From DATLGD01 sp035540755 (lineage in GTDB: Bacteria; Actinomycetota; Actinomycetes; Mycobacteriales; SCTD01), in the NCBI GenBank assembly GCA_035540755.1, contig DATLGD010000081.1, positions 1 through 6,084 on the forward strand: 6,084 nucleotides of DNA, in the 5' to 3' direction. The position numbers and the translations under genes were made by a program. Positions 1 through 5,896 of this stretch are shown here, piece after piece (position 1 is the first letter of the stretch; each line of letters opens with the position of its first letter). The notes under the pieces are model-generated. The model searched no databases, was not told the DNA's origin, and saw only the letters and a list, made by a program, of their open reading frames with translations.

Positions 1-84
1 ACGGTGGCGCTCGACGACGCCGTCGCCGGCCGCGGGCTCGAGGACGACGTCCGCGTGCTGCTCGAGCGGTCGGAGGAGGGCTAG
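1..84 (+). CDS. C-terminal fragment of an unidentified protein (5' end outside window)
   Basis: Frame 1 is open from the first base and ends at TAG (82-84), giving the last 27 residues of a protein. The tail begins TVALDDAVAGRG, ends LLERSEEG and is rich in acidic residues. It carries no motif I can assign to a family. The codons have the same G/C-rich third positions as the downstream genes. The stop overlaps the next gene's GTG start by one base (TAGTG), so this is the preceding member of the same operon. By context it could be another sugar-biosynthesis enzyme, for example one of the pathway steps missing from the window, but the visible residues do not show that. That it is a coding 3' end is fairly sure; its function is unknown. 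Confidence 0.7.
   Translation, partial: TVALDDAVAGRGLEDDVRVLLERSEEG
72..80 (+). promoter_or_regulatory. Strong Shine-Dalgarno for the ATP-grasp gene
   Basis: GGAGGAGGG lies three bases before the GTG at 84-86, inside the last codons of the upstream gene. It is close to a full anti-Shine-Dalgarno match and supports GTG 84 as the start, since there is no ATG nearby in that frame. The spacing from the final G is short, but the repeated GGAGG allows a more usual distance from the first copy. Confidence 0.65.
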
Positions 85-1202
85 TGGAACGGCGCGCGCT
101 CGTGCTCGGCACGCTGGCCGGGCAGGTCGACGCGATGGAAGCCCTGCGCGGCCTCGGCTGGTCCGTGCACGCGTGCGGCCACGTCGCGCACGGCCCGGGG
201 ATGTTCGCCGCCGACTCCTTCCACCTCGTCGACGTCGTCGACGTCGACGCCGTCGCCGACCTGGCCGCCGAGCTCGGGGTCGGCCTCGTCTACTCCGTCG
301 GCTCCGACATCGCGATGCCGACCGTCGCCGCCGTCAGCGAGCGGCTCGGCCTGCCCCGGTTCCACGACGCCCGCACCACCGAGGTGCTGCACCGCAAGGA
401 CCTGCTGCGCGCGTTCCTCGCCGCCGCCGGGCTGAGCCCGGTGGTGCACCGCGTGGCCCGCACGCAGGACGACGTCGCGGGCTTCGGGACCTGGCCGGCG
501 ATCGTCAAGCCGACCGACAGCCAGGGCCAGCGCGGCATCACCGTCGCCACCGGCGAGGACGAGGCGGTCGCCGCGCTGCAGCACGCCCTCGCCGCCTCGC
601 GCTCGGGAACGGCCGTCGTGGAGGAGCTGCTCGCCGGCCCCGAGGTCTCGGTGCACGTGGTCGTCGTCGAGGGTCAGGTGCGCTTCTTCCTGCCGTCGGA
701 CCGGCACGTCTGGGACGGCCCGCTGGTCGGCATCCCGGCCGCGCACACGGTGCCCTCGGCCGCCCTCGACAAGCGGGCCGAGCAGGAGGTCCGCGACCTC
801 GTCGACCGGTTCGTCGCCGCCCTCGGCGTGCGCAACGGCCCGCTGTACTTCCAGCTCAAGCTCACCCCCGCCGGCCCGCGGATCATCGAGGTGGCGCCGC
901 GCCTCGACGGCTGCCACCTGTGGCGGCTGGTGCACGTGCACACCGGCTTCGACCTGCTCACCGCGCTCCTGCGCCTGCTCACCGGCGAGGGCTGGGCGGA
1001 CCCGGCGCCCTGGGACGACGCCCCGAGCCACACGCTGCGGTTCCACCTCACCCCACCCGGCGTCCCGTTCCGCGCCACCGACCACGCGCCGCCGGCTGAG
1101 ACCGCCTGCTACGTCGAGCACCAGGTGGACGAGGGCGCCCTGCCGCGCGACACCAACGGCGTCGTCTGCCGGGTCGGCTACGAGATCGTCGAGGACCGCT
1201 GA
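84..1202 (+). CDS. ATP-grasp domain ligase, likely tailoring enzyme of the sugar operon
   Basis: A 372-residue protein of ATP-grasp type, which typically joins a carboxylate to an amine or other nucleophile through an acyl-phosphate. Residues 1-95 look like the pre-ATP-grasp Rossmann-like domain (RALVLGT near the start; GLVYSVGSD at 67-75). The ATP-grasp fold covers roughly 100-300: HRKDLLR with K105, IVKPTDSQGQRGI with K142 and a glycine-containing ATP loop, the hinge-type VVEELL (178-183), and the late metal-site segment IIEVAPRLDG (267-276) with E269 and R273. The Asn often found two residues after that Glu is Ala271 here. Residues 300-372 are a C-terminal extension I cannot assign. No signal peptide or membrane segment is visible, so it is probably cytoplasmic. 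The GTG start is supported by the GGAGGAGGG just upstream. The gene overlaps the preceding stop and the next start by one base each, so it is co-translated with the pse genes. The family call is firm. The substrate is unknown; modification of a pseudaminate precursor is only an inference from context. Confidence 0.85.
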   Translation: MERRALVLGTLAGQVDAMEALRGLGWSVHACGHVAHGPGMFAADSFHLVDVVDVDAVADLAAELGVGLVYSVGSDIAMPTVAAVSERLGLPRFHDARTTEVLHRKDLLRAFLAAAGLSPVVHRVARTQDDVAGFGTWPAIVKPTDSQGQRGITVATGEDEAVAALQHALAASRSGTAVVEELLAGPEVSVHVVVVEGQVRFFLPSDRHVWDGPLVGIPAAHTVPSAALDKRAEQEVRDLVDRFVAALGVRNGPLYFQLKLTPAGPRIIEVAPRLDGCHLWRLVHVHTGFDLLTALLRLLTGEGWADPAPWDDAPSHTLRFHLTPPGVPFRATDHAPPAETACYVEHQVDEGALPRDTNGVVCRVGYEIVEDR

Positions 1203-2086
1203 TGCGCGTCGCCGTCACCGGGGCCAGCGGCTTCCTCGGCCGGCACGTCGTGCGGCACCTCGGCCAGGCAGGGCACGACGTCGTGCCGCTCGGCCGGGCG
1301 GCGGACGGGTCGGGCCTGACCGTGCTCGACGGCGGCTCCCGCGCACAGCGGTCCACGCCGCTGAGCGAGCTGCTCGACGGCGTCGACGCGGTCGTGCACC
1401 TGGCCGCCCGCAAGGTCGACGACCCCGCTACGCCGCTGGCCGGCTACCTCGGGCCGAACGTGGTGCTCACCGAGGACCTGCTGCGCGCGGCCGTCGACGC
1501 CGGCGTGCGGCGGTTCGTGCTCGCCTCCAGCCGGATGGTCTACCCGTCCTGGCTGACCGGGCCGCTGCGCGAGGACTGCCCGCACCCGCCGGACACCGCG
1601 TACGGGCTGTCGAAGCGCACGGCAGAGGACCTGCTGCGCCTCACGACGGCGCGCACGAGCCTGGCCGGGCTCGCGCTCCGGATCGGCCAGGTCGTCGGCA
1701 CCGACGGCGGCGGCGGAGTGCTGCCCCGGCTCATCGACCGCGCGCGCACCGGCGGACCGCTCGAGGTCACCGGCAAAGGCGTCGCGGTGCGCGACTTCGT
1801 CGACGTCGTCGACGTCGCGCACGCGTTCGTCCTCGCGGTGCAGGCGGACGCCGCGGTGCCCGTGGTCAACGTCGGCGGCCCGGCGCCGCGATCGATCGCC
1901 GACCTGGCGCGCACGGTCGCGGTCGTCGCGGGGCTCGGCGAGGGCGCGGTCGTGCACGTGCCGGCCGACGACGAGGACACCTCTCACTACAGTCTCGACC
2001 GGAGCCTCGCCCGGGACGCCCTGGGCTGGGAGCCGCGCCGCACCCTCGAGGAGACGATCCGCGGCCGTCTGGAAGGGCCCGCATGA
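1202..2086 (+). CDS. NAD(P)-dependent sugar epimerase/dehydratase (extended SDR)
   Basis: A 294-residue extended short-chain dehydrogenase/reductase of the nucleotide-sugar epimerase type. The N-terminal Rossmann motif is VTGASGFLG (5-13), with glycines 7, 10 and 13. VVHLAA is at 64-69. The catalytic set is S110 (in LASSRMVY), Y134 and K138 (YGLSK). RDFVDVVDVAHA (197-208) and the C-terminal segment around LGWEPRRTLEETI are typical of UDP-glucose 4-epimerase-like enzymes. The usual VYG after the catalytic Ser is VYP here. The length is slightly short for the family (often 300-340), but all core motifs are present. The ATG overlaps the ATP-grasp stop (TGATG), with GAGGA at 1191-1195 as ribosome site. 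It is distinct from PseB, which is encoded downstream, so it is a second SDR in the operon and is not a core pseudaminate step. It could epimerise, dehydrate or reduce a sugar; motifs cannot separate these. Confidence 0.85.
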   Translation: MRVAVTGASGFLGRHVVRHLGQAGHDVVPLGRAADGSGLTVLDGGSRAQRSTPLSELLDGVDAVVHLAARKVDDPATPLAGYLGPNVVLTEDLLRAAVDAGVRRFVLASSRMVYPSWLTGPLREDCPHPPDTAYGLSKRTAEDLLRLTTARTSLAGLALRIGQVVGTDGGGGVLPRLIDRARTGGPLEVTGKGVAVRDFVDVVDVAHAFVLAVQADAAVPVVNVGGPAPRSIADLARTVAVVAGLGEGAVVHVPADDEDTSHYSLDRSLARDALGWEPRRTLEETIRGRLEGPA

Positions 2087-3147
2087 GCGTGACCATCGGC
2101 GGCGTCCCCGTCGGCCCGGACACCCGCCCGTTCGTCATCGCCGAGATGTCCGGCAACCACGACGGGTCGCTGGACAAGGCGCTGTCCATCGTCGACGCCG
2201 TCGCGCGCACCGGTGCGCAGGCGGTCAAGCTGCAGACCTACACCGCGGACACGATGACGCTCGACGTCGACCGCGACGAGTTCGTCATCGACAACCCGCA
2301 GTCGCTGTGGTTCGGCCGGCGACTGCACGACCTCTACGCCGAGGCCGCGACCCCGTACGAGTGGCACGAGCCGATCATGGCGCGCGCCCGGGAGCACGGG
2401 CTGCTGTGCTTCAGCTCGCCGTTCGACGCCGACGCGGTGGACTTCCTCGAGTCGCTCGACGTCCCCTGCTACAAGATCGCCTCCTTCGAGAACGTCGACC
2501 ACCCGCTCATCGCGAAGGCAGCCTCCACCGGCAGGCCGCTCATCATCTCGACCGGCATCGCGACGATCGAGGAGGTCGCCGAGGCGGTCGACGTCGCGCG
2601 CGGCGCCGGCTGCACCGACCTCGTCCTGCTCAAGTGCACGAGCAGCTACCCGGCCGACCCGGGTGACTCGCACCTGCGCAGCATCCCGGCGCTGGCCGAG
2701 CGCTTCGGCTGCCAGGTCGGCCTGTCGGACCACACCCTCGGGATCGGTGCCGCAGTGGCGGCGGTGGCGCTCGGCGCCACCGTCGTCGAGAAGCACGTGA
2801 CGCTCGACCGCGCCGACGGCGGCGTCGACGCCGCGTTCTCCCTGGAGCCGGCCGAGCTCGCGCTGCTGGTGGAGGAGAGCGAACGCGCCCGGCAAGCGCT
2901 CGGCTCGGTGCGCTTCAGCCCGACCGAGGCCGAACGGGGGGCGGTGAAGCGCCGCCGATCGCTCTACCTCGTCCAGGACGTGCGGGCCGGTGACGTACTG
3001 ACACCGCAGAACCTGCGCAGCATCCGGCCCGGTCTCGGGCTGCCGCCCAAGCACTACGAGGCGCTGCTCGGTCGTCGCCTCGTCGCCGACGCCCGCAGGG
3101 GCACGCCGATGAGCTGGGAGCTCGTCGGCGGCGGGCCGGACGCCTGA
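2083..3147 (+). CDS. pseI: Pseudaminic acid synthase PseI
   Basis: A 354-residue NeuB-family synthase with a C-terminal SAF (antifreeze-like) domain. PseI condenses 2,4-diacetamido-2,4,6-trideoxy-L-altrose with phosphoenolpyruvate to give pseudaminic acid (EC 2.5.1.97) in the cytoplasm. The TIM-barrel NeuB part spans about 15-275 and shows the PseI-like pattern FVIAEMSGNHDGSLDKAL (17-34), KLQTYTADTMTLD (49-61), FSSPFD (110-115), YKIASFE (130-136), LLKCTSSYP (182-190), GLSDHTLGIG (213-222) and EKHVTLDRADGGVDAAFS (236-253). The TYTADTMTLD segment and the SLWFGRRLHDLY region favour PseI over sialic (NeuB) or legionaminic (LegI) synthases. The SAF domain, about 290-347, has RRSLYLVQDVRAGDVLT and IRPGLGLPPKHYEALLG. 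The length is normal for PseI. ATG 2083 overlaps the SDR stop (ATGA) and is preceded by GGAAGGG at 2071-2077. It is the step-5 enzyme, encoded ahead of steps 1 and 2. The family call is very secure; the Pse rather than Leg assignment is strongly supported by the PseB and PseC neighbours. Confidence 0.95.
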   Translation: MSVTIGGVPVGPDTRPFVIAEMSGNHDGSLDKALSIVDAVARTGAQAVKLQTYTADTMTLDVDRDEFVIDNPQSLWFGRRLHDLYAEAATPYEWHEPIMARAREHGLLCFSSPFDADAVDFLESLDVPCYKIASFENVDHPLIAKAASTGRPLIISTGIATIEEVAEAVDVARGAGCTDLVLLKCTSSYPADPGDSHLRSIPALAERFGCQVGLSDHTLGIGAAVAAVALGATVVEKHVTLDRADGGVDAAFSLEPAELALLVEESERARQALGSVRFSPTEAERGAVKRRRSLYLVQDVRAGDVLTPQNLRSIRPGLGLPPKHYEALLGRRLVADARRGTPMSWELVGGGPDA

Positions 3148-3201
3148 CCGCGCGGCATCCGTAGCATCGAGCCGGTTCCACCGGTCCGCGAGAGGGAGAG
3201 C
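3148..3201 (+). promoter_or_regulatory. 54-bp pseI-pseB spacer with ribosome site and a small hairpin
   Basis: This is the only real gap in the operon. Just before ATG 3202 lies GAGGGAGAG (3192-3200), a purine-rich ribosome binding site. A small inverted repeat CCGGT (3172-3176), loop TCC, ACCGG (3180-3184) could form a 5-bp stem. TAGCAT (3162-3167) fits the loose actinobacterial -10 pattern TANNNT, but the closest -35-like hexamer, CTGACC (3144-3149), is only 12 bases away, too close for a standard sigma-70 promoter. The spacer clearly carries the pseB ribosome site. An internal promoter is possible but not shown. Confidence 0.4.
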
Positions 3202-4182
3202 ATGGCAGCGCTGCAGGACGCGTCCGTCCTCATCACCGGAGGCACCGGATCGTTCGGCAACGCCTTCGTCCGGCACGCCCTCGACAACGGCGCCCGCCGC
3301 ATCGTGGTGTTCAGCCGCGACGAGCTCAAGCAGTACGAGATGCGGGCGAAGTTCGCCGACGACCCGCGGCTGCGCTGGTTCCTCGGCGACGTGCGGGATC
3401 GGCTGCGCCTCATGCGCGCGCTGCACGGCGTCGACATGGTCGTGCACGCCGCGGCGCTCAAGCAGGTCGACACCGCCGAGTACAACCCGTTCGAGTTCGT
3501 GCGCACGAACATCGAGGGCTCGCAGAACGTCATCGACGCCGCGATCGACACCGGCGTGAAGAAGGTCGTGGCGCTGTCGACGGACAAGGCGTCGTCCCCC
3601 ATCAACCTGTACGGCGCGACGAAGCTGTGCGCCGACCGGCTGTTCATCGGCGCGAACCACTACGCCGCCGGCTACGACAGCCGCTTCTGCGTGGTGCGCT
3701 ACGGCAACGTGCTGGGAAGCCGGGGGAGCGTGGTGCCGCTGTTCCGCCGGCTCGCGGCCGAGGGCAGGCCGCTGCCGATCACCGACATGCGCATGACCCG
3801 CTTCTGGATCACCCTGGAGCAGGCGGTGCAGTTCGTCGTCGACAGCTTCGAGCAGATGCAGGGCGGCGAGCTCTACGTGCCGCGGATCCCGAGCGTGCGG
3901 CTGTCCGACCTCGCGGAGGCGATCGCGCCCGGCTCCGAGACGCACGACGTCGGCATCCGCCCCGGCGAGAAGCTGCACGAGGAGATGATCGCGGCCGACG
4001 ACGCGCGGCGGACGTTCCGCAGCGGGGACCGCTACGTCGTCATGCCGTACCTGCAGCAGTGGCGGGCGGCCGAGCCGCCGGTCGGCGAGCCGGTCGAGGA
4101 CGGCTTCGCCTACCGTTCCGACACCAACGACCAGTGGCTCGACGTCGACGCCGTGCGCAAGGTGCTCGAGCAGGTCGCGTGA
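3202..4182 (+). CDS. pseB: UDP-N-acetylglucosamine 4,6-dehydratase (inverting) PseB
   Basis: A 326-residue SDR dehydratase of the PseB/FlaA1 type, the first step of CMP-pseudaminate synthesis. It converts UDP-GlcNAc to UDP-2-acetamido-2,6-dideoxy-beta-L-arabino-hex-4-ulose, with C5 inversion (EC 4.2.1.115). Visible motifs are the NADP-binding ITGGTGSFG (11-19), SRDELKQYEM (38-47), GDVRDRLRL (62-70), HAAALKQVDTAEYNP (82-96), the catalytic STDKASSPINLYGATK (126-141) with D128, K129, Y137 and K141, and RYGNVLGSRGSVVPLF (166-181). RPGEKLHEEMI (253-263) is the conserved C-terminal PseB block. The length matches the usual 320-345. The TDK in place of a simple Ser/Thr and the SRDELKQ block set it apart from generic epimerases and from the longer membrane-bound retaining dehydratases. 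ATG 3202 follows GAGGGAGAG. The stop overlaps pseC (GTGA). Its direct partner is PseC, which uses its unstable product. The call is secure. Confidence 0.95.
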   Translation: MAALQDASVLITGGTGSFGNAFVRHALDNGARRIVVFSRDELKQYEMRAKFADDPRLRWFLGDVRDRLRLMRALHGVDMVVHAAALKQVDTAEYNPFEFVRTNIEGSQNVIDAAIDTGVKKVVALSTDKASSPINLYGATKLCADRLFIGANHYAAGYDSRFCVVRYGNVLGSRGSVVPLFRRLAAEGRPLPITDMRMTRFWITLEQAVQFVVDSFEQMQGGELYVPRIPSVRLSDLAEAIAPGSETHDVGIRPGEKLHEEMIAADDARRTFRSGDRYVVMPYLQQWRAAEPPVGEPVEDGFAYRSDTNDQWLDVDAVRKVLEQVA

Positions 4183-5303
4183 TCCCGTACGGCCGGCAGA
4201 GCATCGACGACGCCGACGTCGACGCCGTCGTCGCGGTGCTGCGCGGCGACTGGCTCACCACCGGCCCGGCGGTCGAGGCCTTCGAGGCCGACCTCGCGCG
4301 GGTCAGTGGAACGCCCGGGGCGGTGGCAGTCACCTCAGGCACGGCGGCGCTGCACGTGGCCTACTCGGCGCTCGGCGTCGGCCCGGGCAGCACCGTCGTC
4401 GTGCCGCCGCTGACCTTCGTCGCGACCGCGTCGGCCGCGCTGCTCCTCGGCGCCGAGGTGGCGTTCGCCGACGTCGACGAGCGCACCGGCGTGCTCGACC
4501 CGGCCGCAGCCGCGGAGGCGCTCACCCCGTCGACCACGGTCGTCGCGACCGTCGACTACGCCGGGCACCCGAGCGACGTGGACGCGCTGCGCGCCGCCGT
4601 CGGCGGCGGTGTCGCCGTCGTGCAGGACGCGGCGCACTCGATCGGCGGGACGCTGCACGGCCGCCCGGTCGGCTCCGCCGCGGACGCGACGGCCTTCTCG
4701 TTCTTCCCGACCAAGAACCTCACGACGGCTGAGGGCGGCGCCGTCGTCAGCCCGCGCGAGGACGTGCTGGCCCGCGCCCGCTCGTTCCGCAACCACGGCC
4801 TGGTGCGCGACCGCGCGCAGCTGCGCTGGCCGGACGAGGGCGGCTGGCACCAGGAGGTGCACGAGGCCGGCCTGAACTACCGGCTGCCCGACGTGCTGTG
4901 CGCGCTCGGCATCAGCCAGCTGCGCCGGCTCGACCAGTTCGCCCGGCGTCGCGCCGAGGTGCACGATCGCTACCGGCAGGGCCTGTCCGACCTCGACGGC
5001 CTGGTCCTGCCCGCGGCGCAGCCGGGCGCCGAGCCGGTGTGGCACCTGTACCCGGTGCGGGTGCGCGAGGGACGGCGGCGTGCGATGTACGACCACCTGC
5101 GGGCGCACGGCGTCGGCGCGCAGGTGAACTACATCCCGGTGCACTGGCACCCGCTGTTCGCCGACCTCGGCTGGCGGCGCGGCCAGTTCCCGGTCGCCGA
5201 GCAGTGGTACGCCGAGGAGCTCTCGCTTCCCATGCACGCCGCCCTGACCGACGACGAGGTCGACCACGTCGTCGACCAGGTCCGCGCCTTCTTCGCCGCC
5301 TGA
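4179..5303 (+). CDS. pseC: UDP-4-amino-4,6-dideoxy-AltNAc transaminase PseC
   Basis: A 374-residue DegT/DnrJ/EryC1 (ArnB-like) PLP aminotransferase. PseC transfers an amino group, usually from glutamate, to C4 of the PseB product, giving UDP-4-amino-4,6-dideoxy-beta-L-AltNAc (EC 2.6.1.92). The N-terminus MIPYGRQSIDDADVDAVVAVLRGDWLTTGP (1-30) is the typical PseC opening and fixes the start at GTG 4179. The same frame stays open far upstream inside pseB, but that part is antiparallel noise with no homology. Further motifs are TSGTAALH (52-59), PPLTFVATASA (76-86), D150 in QDAAHSIGG, the Schiff-base lysine K179 in FSFFPTKNLTTAEGG, the SFRNHGL block (202-208), GLNYRLPDVLCALGISQL (231-248) and NYIPVHWHPLF (317-327). 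The gene overlaps the pseB stop by four bases (GTGA); GAGCAGG at 4168-4174 is only a modest ribosome site, so translational coupling is likely. The sequence just before K179 (FFPT) is closer to generic ArnB-type enzymes than to the SFHPVK form I recall in PseC/LegC. It is the last gene of the operon, and a large hairpin starts at its stop codon. Confidence 0.93.
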   Translation: MIPYGRQSIDDADVDAVVAVLRGDWLTTGPAVEAFEADLARVSGTPGAVAVTSGTAALHVAYSALGVGPGSTVVVPPLTFVATASAALLLGAEVAFADVDERTGVLDPAAAAEALTPSTTVVATVDYAGHPSDVDALRAAVGGGVAVVQDAAHSIGGTLHGRPVGSAADATAFSFFPTKNLTTAEGGAVVSPREDVLARARSFRNHGLVRDRAQLRWPDEGGWHQEVHEAGLNYRLPDVLCALGISQLRRLDQFARRRAEVHDRYRQGLSDLDGLVLPAAQPGAEPVWHLYPVRVREGRRRAMYDHLRAHGVGAQVNYIPVHWHPLFADLGWRRGQFPVAEQWYAEELSLPMHAALTDDEVDHVVDQVRAFFAA

Positions 5304-5364
5304 CCCCCTTGCGTCCGTCTGGAGACATCCGCCGCCCGCTGCGCCAGCCGGACGCACGGGGTCA
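5301..5364 (+). terminator. Large imperfect inverted repeat at the end of pseC, probable terminator
   Basis: The left arm 5301-5322 pairs with the right arm 5344-5364: TGACCCC with GGGGTCA (7 bp), a small asymmetric internal mismatch (5308-5309 against 5357), TGCGTCCG with CGGACGCA (8 bp), one mismatch (5318/5348), and CTGG with CCAG (4 bp). This makes 19 pairs around a 21-base loop (5323-5343). The pseC stop codon TGA is the first three bases of the stem. No T-run follows the right arm on the + strand, and none follows the stem on the - strand. It would therefore be a hairpin-only terminator of the kind proposed for high-GC actinobacteria, and could serve both converging transcripts. The repeat is directly visible; the terminator role is inferred from its position between convergent genes. 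Confidence 0.65.
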
Positions 5365-5376
5365 GCGCGACGAGCC

Positions 5377-5389
5377 GGTCCAGCGGACC
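5377..5389 (-). terminator. Small hairpin just past the ogt stop, weak terminator candidate
   Basis: GGTCC (5377-5381), loop AGC (5382-5384) and GGACC (5385-5389) form a perfect 5-bp stem within 25 bases of the ogt stop. No T-run follows in either direction. Such short GC stems arise easily by chance at this base composition, so it may be only an accessory to the larger hairpin beside it. Confidence 0.25.
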
Positions 5390-5401
5390 CCTCCGGGCGC
5401 C

Positions 5402-5896
5402 TCAGCCCTCGACGGCCGGGGGTGCCGACCACAGGGCCGCCCGCTCGTGGTCGAGCAGCGTCCGCTTCATGTCGAGACCTCCCGCGTACCCGACGAGCTT
5501 GCCGCTGCTGCCGACGACGCGGTGGCACGGCACCACGAGGAAGATCGGGTTGCGGCCGTTCGCGGCTCCGACGGCGCGCACCGCGGACGGCCTGCCGATC
5601 TCGTCGGCGAGGCGCGCGTAGCTCCACGTCTCGCCGAACGGGATGGTGCACAGCGCCTGCCACACCCGCTGCTGAAACGGCGTCCCCGGCGCCCGCATCG
5701 GGAGGTCGAAGGTCCGCAGCTCGCCTTGCCAGTAGGCGCCCAGCTGCGAGCGCAGCGCAGGCAGCGCGTCGTCGTCGCGCACCCCGACGACGACCGGGTC
5801 GGGGCTGGGGTCCGGTCCGAGCCGCACGAGCGCGCCGTCGTCCTCGACGGCCACGAGCGGCCCGACCGGGCTGTCCAGGACGGTGTGCCGTCTCAT
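5402..5896 (-). CDS. ogt: Methylated-DNA--protein-cysteine methyltransferase (O6-alkylguanine repair)
   Basis: A 164-residue suicide DNA-repair protein that moves an alkyl group from O6-alkylguanine (and O4-alkylthymine) to its own cysteine (EC 2.1.1.63). Residues 1-65 form the N-terminal ribonuclease-like domain, starting MRRHTVLDSPVGPL. The DNA-binding domain starts near FQQRVWQAL (74-82), then IPFGETWSYARLADEIGRPSAVRAVG (85-110) with the helix-turn-helix and the likely finger arginine R107, the AANGRNP Asn hinge (111-117), and the active site VVPCHRVVG (121-129) with C124. GYAGGLDMKRTLLDHE (136-151) follows. The length suits a stand-alone Ogt; there is no Ada N-terminal zinc or AraC domain. 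The frame stays open to 5971, but ATG 5896 is the natural start: the longer version adds 25 low-complexity residues, and GAGGAGG sits five bases before this ATG. The ATG overlaps the upstream glycosylase stop (ATGA), so the two repair genes are coupled. Confidence 0.95.
   Translation of the reverse strand: MRRHTVLDSPVGPLVAVEDDGALVRLGPDPSPDPVVVGVRDDDALPALRSQLGAYWQGELRTFDLPMRAPGTPFQQRVWQALCTIPFGETWSYARLADEIGRPSAVRAVGAANGRNPIFLVVPCHRVVGSSGKLVGYAGGLDMKRTLLDHERAALWSAPPAVEG

Noticed and set aside
226..250. GTCGAC-rich repeats, with a shared stretch of about 20 bases also near 1798-1818
   Set aside because: Both encode Val-Asp runs in unrelated proteins with preferred GTC and GAC codons. Codon bias explains the match; there is no sign of a mobile or regulatory repeat.
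81..1121. 346-codon minus-strand frame opposite the ATP-grasp gene
   Set aside because: It is low-complexity sequence with no recognisable domain; an antisense shadow of a well-supported gene.
3144..3167. CTGACC and TAGCAT as a sigma-70 promoter for pseB
   Set aside because: The spacer is only 12 bases against the usual 16-18, so it is noted in the spacer entry and not called as a promoter.
1987..3978. 663-codon open frame on the minus strand across pseI and pseB
   Set aside because: It lies opposite two unmistakable genes. Its translation is rich in Arg, Val, Asp, Ala and His without family motifs, as expected from the mirror of high-GC codons.
3627..4178. Upstream extension of the pseC frame inside pseB, as a possible fusion
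   Set aside because: The extension is Arg/Ala/Gly-rich without a domain, and pseB is intact in its own frame. The typical PseC N-terminus starts exactly at GTG 4179.
4335..5663. 442-codon minus-strand frame across pseC and the ogt end
   Set aside because: It overlaps two firmly identified genes on opposite strands and has no motifs.
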